From: Bowmanella dokdonensis
GTDB lineage: Bacteria > Pseudomonadota > Gammaproteobacteria > Enterobacterales > Alteromonadaceae
Direction: 5' to 3'
DNA: 64,000 nt
Assembly (NCBI RefSeq): GCF_017254865.1
Contig: NZ_JAFKCV010000002.1
Coordinates: forward strand, 415,837 to 479,836
Shown here: positions 25,781 to 35,633 of the stretch, piece by piece
Layout: each line of letters starts with the position of its first letter
Position numbering within the stretch: position 1 is the stretch's first letter
Made by a program: the position numbers and the translations under genes
The notes under the pieces: generated by a model
The model's input: the letters and a program-made list of their open reading frames with translations, nothing else
Database searches by the model: none
Told to the model about the DNA's origin: nothing

Positions 25781-26458
25781 ATGTCTCCAGTCGATATCCT
25801 AGCCCTCTGCTGGTTTCTGACCCTCTGGATCGGTTATACCCTGTTTGCCAAGCGACGGGCCCGACAGACCATTTGCCTGGCCAGTGAGCTGCGTGGCAAA
25901 CGCACCCGCTGGATGAAAGAGATGCTGGTACGCGAGAATCGCATGGCCGATATTGCCATTATTGCCGCACTGGAGCGCAACATCGCCTTTTTTGCCTCCA
26001 GTTCCCTGCTGATCCTGGCCGGTCTGCTTACGGCGCTGGCTTCAGTGGAAAAACTGCACCTGATGATCGACGAGCTGGCCATCTCCGCAGCGCAAACCAA
26101 TGCCCAGATCCAGATAAAGCTGCTGTTGCTGATGGGCATGTTTATTTTCGCCTTTTTCCAGTTTACCTGGGCACTGCGCCAGTATGGGTTTGGGGCGGTA
26201 CTGGTCGGTGCGGCCCCAACGGGCAACAGGATGAGCGAGGAGGAAGTGGAGTTGTTTGCCAATCGGGCCGCTAAGGTGGTGGATCAGGCCGGACACTCCT
26301 TCAACTATGGTTTACGGGCCATTTACTTCTCCCTCGCCACCCTGTCCTGGTTTATCGACCCCCGGCTGTTCATGCTGGCCTCCGTGGTCACCATGCTGGT
26401 CATGTATCAGCGGGAGTTCCATTCGAAGGTGTTAAAGGCCCTGAAGGACTGTCACTGA
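25781..26458 (+). CDS. DUF599 family inner-membrane protein
   Basis: The 225-aa protein has about four hydrophobic helices. It matches the DUF599 pattern: an N-terminal helix with WFLTLWIGYTLFAKR, a conserved WMKEMLVRENRMADIAIIAALERNIAFFASSSLLILAG stretch, FFQFTWALRQYGFGAVLVGAAP and a final helix pair. The ATG at 25781 is taken as start; a GTG four codons earlier (25769) is possible. It lies back-to-back with dusC. The function of the family is not known. Confidence 0.82.
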   Translation: MSPVDILALCWFLTLWIGYTLFAKRRARQTICLASELRGKRTRWMKEMLVRENRMADIAIIAALERNIAFFASSSLLILAGLLTALASVEKLHLMIDELAISAAQTNAQIQIKLLLLMGMFIFAFFQFTWALRQYGFGAVLVGAAPTGNRMSEEEVELFANRAAKVVDQAGHSFNYGLRAIYFSLATLSWFIDPRLFMLASVVTMLVMYQREFHSKVLKALKDCH

Positions 26459-26478
26459 ATTTTACAGCTTTTTGTGCC

Positions 26479-26853
26479 CTACCATCCCCGTAACCGGCTG
26501 ACAATATAACCGGTCAATGCACCCGCCAGTCCGAAAGCAAAGGCGTACAGGGGGGCCACCACAAAAACCTGCGCCCCCTGGAATAACATGGATTGGTTTA
26601 CACCTGCATTGAATAGATAGGCAATATGATAGAGCAAAAGGCTCAGGCAACTGAGCAGGATGAAACCGGCCAAGGCGCTTCTCGCGCCGGGGAAACCATG
26701 GGAGCTAAGGTAGTTGAGCCACAGCCAGGCGACAATTAGCGGAGAAATTACCCAGGGAAACAACAAGTTAAACACAACGCCCTGGATAAGGTAGCAGGCT
26801 ATGGCTGTAACCAGCATACAAAACTTGGCTATTCTGTGATTGCGATATTCCAT
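26479..26853 (-). CDS. Small four-helix membrane protein of unknown function
   Basis: The roughly 124-aa protein is predominantly hydrophobic, with four likely membrane helices (around FCMLVTAIACYLIQGVVFNLLF, VISPLIVAWLWLNYL, SALAGFILLSCLSLLLYHIAYL and VFVVAPLYAFAFGLAGALTGYIVSRL). ATG 26853 is preferred over 26883 because GGAG lies 8 bases upstream. The gene is convergent with the DUF599 gene, with 20 bases between stops. No family was recognised. Confidence 0.6.
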   Translation of the reverse strand: MEYRNHRIAKFCMLVTAIACYLIQGVVFNLLFPWVISPLIVAWLWLNYLSSHGFPGARSALAGFILLSCLSLLLYHIAYLFNAGVNQSMLFQGAQVFVVAPLYAFAFGLAGALTGYIVSRLRGW

Positions 26854-26976
26854 GGCCCGGGCTCCAATGGCGATTTGGCTCACGATCCGACACTCTTGGT
26901 TGATAATTGGACAACACCAACCTATGCATGATTCAGTCCATTATTTTTGACGCAGAACTGACAAAATCCCGTCGAA

Positions 26977-28230
26977 TCAATGACCCAGCACTTTAGCCGG
27001 TTCAATTCTGGCTGCCTTGACGGCCGGATAGAGGGTCGCCAGGGTACTCAGGCCCATAGCAATCAGCGCCACCACCGCCACCTCGGTGGGCTCCAGTTGG
27101 GAGGGCAGGAAATCGATAAAGTAGATATCACCCGATAACAGCCGGCTGCCGGTCACGGCCTCTAGCCAGACCGCCAGGGTGGACAGCTCCAGGGCTGCCA
27201 ACGCCCCCAATGAGACGCCGATAGCCGTACCTATCAGGCCGTTGAACAGCCCCTGCAGCATAAATACCCGGATGATCAGCCCGTCCCTGGCACCCAGGGT
27301 CTTGAGCATGGCAATCTCCCGGCGCTTTTCATTGACCGCCATTACCAGGGTCGAGACGATATTGAAACAGGCCACCGCAATCAGCAGGGTCAGCGCCAGG
27401 TACACCACCATCCTTACCAGTTGTATATCCTGATACAGATGGCCATGGGTGCGGGTCCAGTCAGAGATATACACATGCTGTTCAAAAGCGAAGCCAAATT
27501 CCCGCATCAGATAAGGAGCCTGATACGGATCGGCGAAGCCGAATTCCAGCCCCTGGGCACCACTTTGCACGCCAAGGATCTCCGATGCCTTTTGCAGATG
27601 CACCAGGGCCAGATGGTTATCCAGTTCGCCGCCTATACTGACCTGCCCCGCTACCTCGAACCAGACGGACTCGGGTGCGCTGAAGTGCTGCTCATCACCC
27701 TGCTGCGGCATGAGCAGTTGCACTTTCTCGCCCACCTTCACGTCGAGTTTGTCCAGCACCCCTTTGCCCAGCAAAATGGCGTTTGGTTGGCTGGCAAATC
27801 CCCGCCACTGGGTGTCGGTGGTCAATCTGGCCAGTCGCGACTGGGACAGGTAATCGGTGGAAACGCCGGTCACTTCCACCGCTTTCATCCTGCCTGCCGT
27901 CTGCACCATGGCGGTCATTTTGGTGATAGGCGCCAGATAGGCAATCCGCTCATCTTTGCTGAGCCGGGCGATCTGTTGTTGCCAGTCCTGCATCCCCTGA
28001 TTGGATACGGCAATCAGTTCCCCATGGGGCAGAACGGCCAGCAGACGGTCTTTAAGCTCCCTTTCAAAGCCGTTCATGACCGACAGCAGCAGAATCATCA
28101 CAAAGCAGCCTAGGGCGATACCGACGGTGGAGGAAGCGGAAATAAAGGATACAAATCCGCTTTGGCCCTTACTGCGGCGAAACCGCCAGGCCAGCTGAAC
28201 TGCCAGCGGCTGTGACCCGTACCACTTCAT
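26977..28230 (-). CDS. lolE: Lipoprotein-releasing ABC permease LolE
   Basis: The 417-aa inner-membrane protein has four membrane helices around a large periplasmic domain (FtsX/MacB fold). It starts [53 protein letters not shown] and ends with [31 protein letters not shown]. With LolC and LolD it extracts outer-membrane lipoproteins from the inner membrane and passes them to LolA. It is the third gene of the minus-strand operon, overlapping lolD by 4 bases. LolE rather than LolC is chosen from its last position and the [16 protein letters not shown] phrase. Confidence 0.92.
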   Translation of the reverse strand: MKWYGSQPLAVQLAWRFRRSKGQSGFVSFISASSTVGIALGCFVMILLLSVMNGFERELKDRLLAVLPHGELIAVSNQGMQDWQQQIARLSKDERIAYLAPITKMTAMVQTAGRMKAVEVTGVSTDYLSQSRLARLTTDTQWRGFASQPNAILLGKGVLDKLDVKVGEKVQLLMPQQGDEQHFSAPESVWFEVAGQVSIGGELDNHLALVHLQKASEILGVQSGAQGLEFGFADPYQAPYLMREFGFAFEQHVYISDWTRTHGHLYQDIQLVRMVVYLALTLLIAVACFNIVSTLVMAVNEKRREIAMLKTLGARDGLIIRVFMLQGLFNGLIGTAIGVSLGALAALELSTLAVWLEAVTGSRLLSGDIYFIDFLPSQLEPTEVAVVALIAMGLSTLATLYPAVKAARIEPAKVLGH

Positions 28231-28901
28231 ACCTGCTCCAGCCTGCCGTTGTGCAGGGTCAGGGTACGATCCAGTCGTTCGGCCAGATGCAGATCATGGG
28301 TCACCACCACAAAACTGGTGTTAAGATCGCGGGTCAGCTCGCCCAGTACTTCGTAGACAGCTTCGGCAGTCTTATTATCGAGGTTGCCCGTGGGTTCATC
28401 GGCCAGCACCAGCTTGGGCTGGTTTACCAGCGCCCGGGCAATGGCCACACGCTGCCGCTCACCGCCGGACAGTTGCGCCGGCTTGTGGCTCATGCGACTG
28501 GCCAGGCCCACTTTTTTAAGCATCTCTTCGGCACGTTGCCTGGCTTGGTGTCTGTCCGTCTGGCCAATCAAAAGCGGCATGGCGACGTTTTCCAGGGCGG
28601 AGAATTCCGGCAACAGATGGTGAAACTGGTAGACAAACCCCAGGCTCTGGTTTCTGAACCGGGCTTGCTGCTGGGCGCCAAAGGCAAAAATATCCTGGCC
28701 CTCGAACCACACTTTGCCGCTGCTGGGCTTGTCCAGTGCACCTAGCAAATGCAGCAGGGTACTCTTGCCCGACCCTGAACTGCCTACGATGGCCAGTTGT
28801 TCTGCTTTATTCAGGCTGAAACTGATGTCTTCCAGCACATTGACTGCCTGCGGGCCTTCCTGATACTGCTTTGAGACGTGCTGGCATTGCAACAGGGACA
28901 T
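28227..28901 (-). CDS. lolD: Lipoprotein-releasing ATPase LolD
   Basis: The 224-aa ABC ATPase has Walker [15 protein letters not shown] (from residue 40), the [19 protein letters not shown] signature, Walker [13 protein letters not shown] and the [14 protein letters not shown] switch. [25 protein letters not shown] is the LolD-type Q-loop region that contacts LolC/LolE. It lies between lolC and lolE and overlaps lolE by 4 bases. Confidence 0.95.
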   Translation of the reverse strand: MSLLQCQHVSKQYQEGPQAVNVLEDISFSLNKAEQLAIVGSSGSGKSTLLHLLGALDKPSSGKVWFEGQDIFAFGAQQQARFRNQSLGFVYQFHHLLPEFSALENVAMPLLIGQTDRHQARQRAEEMLKKVGLASRMSHKPAQLSGGERQRVAIARALVNQPKLVLADEPTGNLDNKTAEAVYEVLGELTRDLNTSFVVVTHDLHLAERLDRTLTLHNGRLEQV

Positions 28902-28935
28902 GATTGGATTCCTTTAATAAACTATCGGTGCGCGG

Positions 28936-30147
28936 CTATTCATCCCGCAAAGCGGCGGCGGGTTGCGTCTGCATGGCCCGGTAAGCAGGGTACAGGGTAG
29001 CCAACAGGCTCAGGACCAGCGACAGGCAAACCATCAGCCAGACCTGGGACCAGCGCAGATCCACAGGCAACCCCTGGCCTTCCAGTCCGTTGACCAGTTG
29101 CACACCGAACAGTTGCAGCAGATTATTCAACTGACTGGCCAGCAGCCAACCGCCGAACAGGCCAATCAGGGTACCTTTGAGTCCGTTATACAAACCACTG
29201 ACCAGAAAGACCCGCATCAGGGCCGGAGCATGCAACCCCTGGGTGCGCAGGATAGCGATATCGCCGCGCTTTTCGGTGACCACCATGACCATGGCTGACA
29301 CTATATTGAACGCTGCCACGGCGATGATCAGTACCAGCATCAGCGCCATCATGTTCTTTTCCATTTTCACCGCATCAAACAAGGGGCCCTGGCGATCCCG
29401 CCAGTTACGACTTTCCAGATCCAGTTTTTCAAGTTCAGTTTTGACCTGTTGCCAGGCGAAGGCATCATCCAGATATAGCCTGGTCTGAGCCAGTTCCCCG
29501 GCTTCGCCGCGCTGCAGTCGGGCGGCATCATGCAGGTGAATCAGCACCACCTTGTCATCCAGTTCCGAGCCCACATCAAATATGCCGACGATGCGAAACC
29601 GACGCTGGCTTGGCACCCGGCCAAAGGGGGTATAGACGCTGGCGGCCGCCGAAATCAGCCTTACCCTGTCGCCCAGCCCGAGTTGCAGGGCAGCCGCCAG
29701 TGGCCGCCCCAGTACCAGACCGTACTCACCGGGCTGAAGGTTACTGAGCTCGCCAAGTAGCATATGCCGGCCGATGACCGAGTCAGCTGGCTCGGCCGCA
29801 GGGTCTATCCCCTGAACCAGGACACCGCGCAGTGCACCCGGAGCCTGCAGTAAACCTTCTGACTCGAGCATCGGTGAGGCGTCAACCACATGGGGCAGTT
29901 TTTCCATCGCATCCAGCCTGACCGGGTCGATACCGGCAGTCCTGACCAGAAAATGTGGCGTAATCCCCAGAATACGGTTTTTTAACTGAGCTTCGAAACC
30001 GTTCATGACCGATGACACTGTGATGAGGGCAGCCAGGCCCAGGGCAATGCCGGCTACCGAAAACAGGTTGATAAAGGCGATAAAGGGATTGCCTTTACGG
30101 GTCCTGGCGTAGCGAAGTCCAATAAAGATAGAAACTGGGTAATACAT
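28936..30147 (-). CDS. lolC: Lipoprotein-releasing ABC permease LolC
   Basis: The 403-aa paralogue of LolE is the first gene of the operon. The N-terminus FIGLRYARTRKGNPFIAFINLFSVAGIALGLAALITVSSVMNGFEAQLKNRILGITPHFLV is the LolC pattern, whose periplasmic part recruits LolA. The C-terminal helices contain VTEKRGDIAILRTQGLHAPALMRVFLVSGLYNGLKGTLIG. It is followed by lolD after 34 bases. The roughly 170 bases upstream, shared with the divergent PilZ gene, should hold both promoters. Confidence 0.93.
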   Translation of the reverse strand: MYYPVSIFIGLRYARTRKGNPFIAFINLFSVAGIALGLAALITVSSVMNGFEAQLKNRILGITPHFLVRTAGIDPVRLDAMEKLPHVVDASPMLESEGLLQAPGALRGVLVQGIDPAAEPADSVIGRHMLLGELSNLQPGEYGLVLGRPLAAALQLGLGDRVRLISAAASVYTPFGRVPSQRRFRIVGIFDVGSELDDKVVLIHLHDAARLQRGEAGELAQTRLYLDDAFAWQQVKTELEKLDLESRNWRDRQGPLFDAVKMEKNMMALMLVLIIAVAAFNIVSAMVMVVTEKRGDIAILRTQGLHAPALMRVFLVSGLYNGLKGTLIGLFGGWLLASQLNNLLQLFGVQLVNGLEGQGLPVDLRWSQVWLMVCLSLVLSLLATLYPAYRAMQTQPAAALRDE

Positions 30148-30319
30148 TTAGAGTACCGAATGGTTGGCCGGTTTGCTGGCGGCCGTCCCATCTAGGTGTG
30201 CTTAGCTGTCGGGCGGGCGCATTCAGGTCCTGTTTAATGATTGGCGATAATAGGTGTAAGCTTACAGACAATCAAGGCCTGATGCCGGGACGGGCCGGCA
30301 GGCCAGCAATGGAGATTTC

Positions 30320-30919
30320 ATGGAAAAATTGACTCTGGAACAGAAAAAACAGCAATTCGATGAGTTTTTTCGCATTCGGCATGCCCTGAAGGTCAATATG
30401 CGCCTGTTGGAAGAGGACTTTGAGCTGCCTGCACCGGAGCAACTGGCCGAACATATGCCCTATGCCTTTCGTATTGCCAGTGAACTCTCAGCCCTGGATG
30501 CAGCCGCCCTGCGTCCTCTGCGTAACCTGAGCGAGCATGCCGCCGATCTGGTCAAGTTCCTCAATCACCAGTCCCGTAAGATCGATCTGATGATGTCCTA
30601 CATCCTGCACGAACAAATGGCCGCCGAACATCAGTTCAGCAGCCAGGCCTTTGGTGGGGGCGGCGTCATCCTGCTCAGCGGACAACCGATAGAACTGGAG
30701 CGCAACTGCGAATTACGCCTGTTTCTGGAAGAAGAAGCCGCCGCCGTGTTCTGCTACGGCGAAGTTATCGCTTGCGAGAAAGTCGATGATCAGTACCATA
30801 TCTCGCTGTTTTTCAATCGCATCCGGGAAGAGGACCAGGAATTGCTGGTACGTGCCAGCCTGCACCTGCAGACCCTGCAACTGAGAAAACGCGCCCAGAA
30901 CAAATCACCGAGTGAATAA
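30320..30919 (+). CDS. Atypical PilZ-domain protein (tPilZ-like) upstream of mfd
   Basis: The 199-aa soluble protein has an N-terminal PilZ-like half, a helical middle (LRNLSEHAADLVKFLNHQSRKIDLMMSYILHEQ) and a C-terminal beta-rich part (FSSQAFGGGGVILLSGQPIELERNCELRLFLEEEAAAVFCYGEVIACEKVDDQYHISLFFNRIREEDQELL). The long KIDLLM-type helix is typical of tetrameric atypical PilZ proteins. The canonical c-di-GMP signatures RxxxR and DxSxxG are not obvious, so ligand binding is uncertain. GGAG lies 6 bases upstream of the ATG. It ends 8 bases before mfd and is likely in its operon. Confidence 0.7.
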   Translation: MEKLTLEQKKQQFDEFFRIRHALKVNMRLLEEDFELPAPEQLAEHMPYAFRIASELSALDAAALRPLRNLSEHAADLVKFLNHQSRKIDLMMSYILHEQMAAEHQFSSQAFGGGGVILLSGQPIELERNCELRLFLEEEAAAVFCYGEVIACEKVDDQYHISLFFNRIREEDQELLVRASLHLQTLQLRKRAQNKSPSE

Positions 30920-30927
30920 ACGCCAGC

Positions 30928-33900
30928 ATGAGCATGAGTATTTTCAGTCCCCCATTGCCAAAAAAATCCGGGGATCATCTGCAGTGGGGTAACCTCCAGG
31001 GCAGCAGCCTGGCCCTGACCATTGCCAGCAGCGCCAAGCACCAGCAGGGATCCGTTTTGCTGATCACCGCCGACACGCCTTCGGCGCTGAAGTTATCGCG
31101 GGAAATAGAAAGTTTCCTGGGAGAAATAGAAGTCAAGGTATTTCCCGACTGGGAAACCCTGCCCTACGACACCTTTTCACCCCACCAGGATATTATCTCC
31201 CAGCGCCTGGAGACATTGTTTCACCTGACCCAGCCAAAGCCCTGTGTCTATGTGGTGCCGGTGAATACCCTGCTGCAACGGATGGCGCCCAAAGATTATC
31301 TGGCCCGCTACCTGCTTCTGCTGAAGAAGGGCCAGCCCCTGGAAATGGACAGCTTCCGCCGGGGTCTGGAAAGAGCCGGCTATACGGCGGTCAATCAGGT
31401 CCTCAGCCACGGCGAATACTCCATACGCGGCAGCATTATCGATCTCTACCCCATGGGCAGTAAGGCCCCCTATCGCATCGACCTGTTTGACGACGAGATC
31501 GACAGTATCAGCTTGTTCGATCCTGACAGCCAGCGCTCGGCCAGGGAAGTCAGGGAAATCCGCCTGTTGCCTGCCCATGAGTTTCCTACCGACAAGCCGG
31601 CTCTGGAATTGTTCCGTCGTCAGTTTCTCGACCGCTTCGACGCCAGCAATGCGAAAGACTCGGTGTTCTATCAGGTGACCCACGGCCTGATGCCGGCAGG
31701 AGTGGAATACTATCTGCCGCTGTTTTTTGCGCAGACAGCCACCTTGTTCGACTACCTGCACCCCAACAGTTTGGTGCTGATGCATGGTGATCTGGTCAAT
31801 GCCGCCGAGTTTTACTGGGCTGACTTGCATGAACGGTTTGAGCAGCATAGGTATAACCCACTTCGTCCCCTGTTGTCCCCGGCCGAAATCTACCTCAAGG
31901 TGGACGAACTCTTTGCCCATCTCAAAGCCTGGCCGCGGGTTTCCCTGCATCACAATACCCTGCAGGACAAGACGGGCAGTGTTAACTTTGCCACCAGCGC
32001 CATCCGCGATATCGCCGTCAAACCCCAGAGTAAGACACCCCTTGTCAGTTTGCAGCAATCACTCAGCCAGTGGCAGCAGGCAGGCAGCAAGGTGCTGTTC
32101 AGCGTCGAATCCCAGGGCCGGCGTGAGAGCCTGCTGGGGCTTTTGAAGAAGGTCCAGTGCCAGCCAAAAGCCTTTGAAAGTCTGGAAGACTTCCTGACCA
32201 GCCATGAGCCCACAGGTGTCATCATCAGTGCCGCAGAGCACAGCTTCGAGCTTGAGGAAGCAGACGCACGGCTGGTACTCATCACTGAAACCGAGCTGCT
32301 TGGCCATAAAATCAGCCAGCGGCGCCTGCGCGACAAGCGGCAGGCCACAGACGAAGCGGCAGTAATCCGCAATCTGGCCGAGCTGAATATAGGTCAGCCG
32401 GTGGTGCATCTTGAACATGGTGTAGGACGCTATCTGGGCCTGCAGACACTGGATGCAGGCGGTGTGACTACCGAATATCTGACCATAGAATACGCCAACG
32501 GGGCCAAACTCTATGTGCCGGTGTCCTCATTGCACCTGATCAGCCGTTACAGCGGCGGTGATCTTGATCATGCGCCCCTGCACCATCTTGGCACCGATGC
32601 CTGGAGTCGGGCTCGCAAAAAAGCCGCCGAGAAGGTACGCGACGTCGCCGCCCAGTTGCTGGATGTGTATGCCAGGCGTGCGGCCAAACCTGGTTTCGCC
32701 ATCAGGATAGACTGGCCGGAATACCAGAGTTTTGCCGACAGTTTTCCCTTTGAGGAAACCCCCGATCAGGAACAGGCTATCAATGCGGTGATCCAGGACA
32801 TGGGCAGTCCCATGGCCATGGACCGCCTGGTATGTGGCGACGTGGGTTTCGGCAAGACCGAAGTGGCCATGCGTGCAGCATTCCTTGCCGCCAACGCCGG
32901 CAAGCAGGTGGCCATCCTCGTGCCCACAACCCTGCTGGCCCAGCAACACTTCGAGAACTTCCGGGACAGGTTTGCCAACTGGCCGTTTCGGATTGAGGTC
33001 ATGTCGCGCTTCTCCACGGGTAAGGACAGTAGAAGCACCCTGGAGGCGCTGGAGGAAGGCAAAGTGGATATTGTGGTTGGAACCCATAAACTGCTGCAAA
33101 AAGACGTCAAATTTGCCGATCTCGGCTTGGTTATCATAGACGAAGAGCACAGGTTCGGAGTGCGGCAGAAAGAGAAATTCAAGGCCCTGCGCGCCGATGT
33201 GGACATTCTTACCCTGACCGCCACACCTATCCCCAGAACACTGAATATGGCCCTGTCAGGCATGCGTGACCTGTCGATCATCGCCACGGCACCGGCCAAA
33301 CGCCTGGCCATCAAAACCTTTGTCAGACAGCGGGACAAGCCTCTGATCCGTGAGGCCATCATGCGTGAGATCCTGCGTGGCGGACAAGTCTACTTCCTGC
33401 ACAACGAAGTGGAGACCATCGACAAAACCGCTGCCGAGATTACCGAAATTGTGCCAGAGGCAAGAGTGGGCGTCGGCCATGGCCAGATGCGTGAGAGGGA
33501 ACTGGAACGGGTCATGTCGGATTTCTATCACCAGCGTTTTAATGTGCTGGTCTGCACCACTATAATCGAGACCGGTATCGATGTGCCCTCGGCCAACACC
33601 ATTATCATGGACCGGGCCGATCACCTGGGACTGGCCCAGTTACACCAGTTGCGCGGCCGGGTGGGACGCTCCCATCACCAGGCCTATGCCTACCTGCTCA
33701 CCCCGCACCCCAAGCGAATGACCCGGGATGCCCAGAAACGCCTGGAAGCCATCGCTTCTCTGGAAGATTTGGGTGCCGGCTTTGCCCTGGCCACCCATGA
33801 TCTGGAAATCCGTGGCGCCGGTGAATTGCTCGGGGATGAACAATCGGGCCAGATTGCCACTGTGGGCTTCTCGTTATACATGGAGATGCTGGAAAAGGCG

Positions 33901-34404
33901 GTGGAAGCCCTCAAGCAGGGTAAGGAGCCATCCCTGGATGATGCCCTGAGTCAGCATACCGAGATTGAGCTGCGTATTCCCGCCCTGTTGCCAGAGGACT
34001 ATATCGGTGACGTGAATATCCGTTTGTCCCTGTACAAGAAGATCGCCAACTGTCAATCGGTGGAGGACCTGGACGAGGTCCAGGTGGAACTCATCGACCG
34101 TTTCGGCCTGCTGCCCGACGCGGCCAAAAACCTGCTTAAACTGACCCAGCTTAAACTGGCCGCCCGGCAGGTGGGGATCAACAGAATTGAAGCCAGCGCC
34201 CAGGGCGGTTTTGTCGAATTCGCTCAGGACACCCGCATCGACCCGGGCTTTATTATCCGCCTGATCCAGGCTCAACCGAAGATCTACCGGCTGGACGGGC
34301 CGCAGAAGCTTAAGTTTGCCATCCACACCGATGCTCATCAGGAGCGTGTTAAACTGGTGGAGACCATGCTGGAAGAATTCAAACAACAATTACAGGCGGC
34401 CTGA
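30928..34404 (+). CDS. mfd: Transcription-repair coupling factor Mfd
   Basis: The 1158-aa full-length Mfd releases RNA polymerase stalled at DNA lesions and recruits UvrA. The N-terminal UvrB-like region has LPYDTFSPHQDIISQRL and SIRGSIIDLYPMG. The RNA-polymerase-interacting domain contains PVVHLEHGVGRYLGLQTL...EYLTIEYANGAKLYVPVSSLHLISRY. The RecG-like motor has Walker A CGDVGFGKTEVAMRA (Lys643), DEEH (738-741), TATPIPRTLNMA and QLRGRVGRS. The C-terminal TRCF domain ends the protein. Either ATG at 30928 or 30934 may be used. It shares one base with the next gene (TGATG). Confidence 0.97.
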   Translation: MSMSIFSPPLPKKSGDHLQWGNLQGSSLALTIASSAKHQQGSVLLITADTPSALKLSREIESFLGEIEVKVFPDWETLPYDTFSPHQDIISQRLETLFHLTQPKPCVYVVPVNTLLQRMAPKDYLARYLLLLKKGQPLEMDSFRRGLERAGYTAVNQVLSHGEYSIRGSIIDLYPMGSKAPYRIDLFDDEIDSISLFDPDSQRSAREVREIRLLPAHEFPTDKPALELFRRQFLDRFDASNAKDSVFYQVTHGLMPAGVEYYLPLFFAQTATLFDYLHPNSLVLMHGDLVNAAEFYWADLHERFEQHRYNPLRPLLSPAEIYLKVDELFAHLKAWPRVSLHHNTLQDKTGSVNFATSAIRDIAVKPQSKTPLVSLQQSLSQWQQAGSKVLFSVESQGRRESLLGLLKKVQCQPKAFESLEDFLTSHEPTGVIISAAEHSFELEEADARLVLITETELLGHKISQRRLRDKRQATDEAAVIRNLAELNIGQPVVHLEHGVGRYLGLQTLDAGGVTTEYLTIEYANGAKLYVPVSSLHLISRYSGGDLDHAPLHHLGTDAWSRARKKAAEKVRDVAAQLLDVYARRAAKPGFAIRIDWPEYQSFADSFPFEETPDQEQAINAVIQDMGSPMAMDRLVCGDVGFGKTEVAMRAAFLAANAGKQVAILVPTTLLAQQHFENFRDRFANWPFRIEVMSRFSTGKDSRSTLEALEEGKVDIVVGTHKLLQKDVKFADLGLVIIDEEHRFGVRQKEKFKALRADVDILTLTATPIPRTLNMALSGMRDLSIIATAPAKRLAIKTFVRQRDKPLIREAIMREILRGGQVYFLHNEVETIDKTAAEITEIVPEARVGVGHGQMRERELERVMSDFYHQRFNVLVCTTIIETGIDVPSANTIIMDRADHLGLAQLHQLRGRVGRSHHQAYAYLLTPHPKRMTRDAQKRLEAIASLEDLGAGFALATHDLEIRGAGELLGDEQSGQIATVGFSLYMEMLEKAVEALKQGKEPSLDDALSQHTEIELRIPALLPEDYIGDVNIRLSLYKKIANCQSVEDLDEVQVELIDRFGLLPDAAKNLLKLTQLKLAARQVGINRIEASAQGGFVEFAQDTRIDPGFIIRLIQAQPKIYRLDGPQKLKFAIHTDAHQERVKLVETMLEEFKQQLQAA

Positions 34405-35633
34405 TGAATAGACCGATACGTGCTTGTTTGCTGGGAATGGGATTGGCTGTTGCCACTCTGCCCCTGCAGGCGCAGGACAAGGAATGGTGGTTCGACGTGG
34501 AGATCCTGTTGTATAAACAGGATCAGGCGCTGGAGCGATTGGATGAGCTTTTTGTCCAGCCTGTGCCTGTGCCTGAAACCGGCCGTTCGGTGGACCTGAT
34601 CAGCTCTTATCTGCTGCCGGATATCCGCGCTTTGCGTGCCGCCCTGCCTATGTGCACCCCCAGCAGCGATGAGCCGGTCGAGTCCTTTCCCCTGGTTGAC
34701 GAGACGTTGCAGGCAGAGCTCAAATCGGCCCTGCAAAATGTGCCCCAGCCCCAAAGTAGCACGTCTCTGATGGGACAGTCTTCAATAAACCTGCCCGCCA
34801 AGGTCGCAGTGGGAAACTGGTCAGGACTGCTGCAGGCCGGCTGCCAGTATGAATTTGAGCAGACCATGCTTGCCGATCTGCTATTTCCAGCCCCACAACC
34901 CAGGACTTTTATAGCTAACGTACCGGTAGTGCTCAGCGGCAAGCTGGTCGACTACCCGCAATCGGCTCATCTGTTGCCGGGCAGCGAATTCAAACTGCGC
35001 GATCTGGCCCGCGACCTGCACCGCCAACGAGGCATTCAACCCCTGCTGCATCTGGCCTGGCGCCAGGAGGTGTTGTTTGGCAAGAGCCGCGCCCAGAGCT
35101 TTCGCTTATTTGGGGGGACCAACTTCTCCAGAGTGTATGGCGTGGACGGCTATCCATTAGGTGAAGAAAAGGTTGACACGACGGTGGCAGAAACGGACCT
35201 CGACCAGCAGTCACTGCTCGACAGAATCACCCGGGCGCTGGCCGAGCCGCTGGTCCTGAAGGTCGACAGGATGCGCACGCAGGACAATATGCAGCAAGTC
35301 GGTGAACTCTGGGAACTGGACGGCAATTTCAAAGTTTACCTGCAATACTTCAACCGGGTGCCCTATCTGCATATTGACACCGATTTGGTGTATCGCAAGG
35401 AGGGGCCGCCGGGCCTGATGGAAACTCAGGCCGCCCGCATCCCAGCGGAATTGGACCCAGCGTTGGACGCCACTCATGCTCCCCAGTACCAGTTATACGG
35501 GCTGCCGTTTGATCAGCTCAGGCGTATTATCAGTAATCAGATCCATTATTTCGATCACCCCATGTTCGGCATGGTGGTGCAGCTTCGCCGCTATCACCGT
35601 CCGGCACCCCCACTGGCAGAGGCCGCCCAATGA
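34404..35633 (+). CDS. csiV: CsiV-family peptidoglycan-binding protein
   Basis: The 409-aa protein has a signal peptide (ACLLGMGLAVATLPLQAQ) followed by the CsiV motif WWFDVEILLYKQ. The C-terminal region (LAWRQEVLFGKSRAQSFRLFGG, LWELDGNFKVYLQYFNRVPYLHIDTDLVYR, LPFDQLRRIISNQIHYFDHPMFGMVVQLRRY) is typical of the family. In Vibrio cholerae CsiV binds peptidoglycan and activates the LpoA-PBP1a synthase under D-amino acid stress. Its coupling to mfd by a 1-base overlap agrees with the order seen in related bacteria, to my knowledge. Confidence 0.85.
   Translation: MNRPIRACLLGMGLAVATLPLQAQDKEWWFDVEILLYKQDQALERLDELFVQPVPVPETGRSVDLISSYLLPDIRALRAALPMCTPSSDEPVESFPLVDETLQAELKSALQNVPQPQSSTSLMGQSSINLPAKVAVGNWSGLLQAGCQYEFEQTMLADLLFPAPQPRTFIANVPVVLSGKLVDYPQSAHLLPGSEFKLRDLARDLHRQRGIQPLLHLAWRQEVLFGKSRAQSFRLFGGTNFSRVYGVDGYPLGEEKVDTTVAETDLDQQSLLDRITRALAEPLVLKVDRMRTQDNMQQVGELWELDGNFKVYLQYFNRVPYLHIDTDLVYRKEGPPGLMETQAARIPAELDPALDATHAPQYQLYGLPFDQLRRIISNQIHYFDHPMFGMVVQLRRYHRPAPPLAEAAQ

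Noticed and set aside
26977-30147. MacB-type macrolide exporter instead of Lol system
   Set aside because: The ATPase is separate and the order permease-ATPase-permease with LolC/LolE N-termini fits lolCDE.
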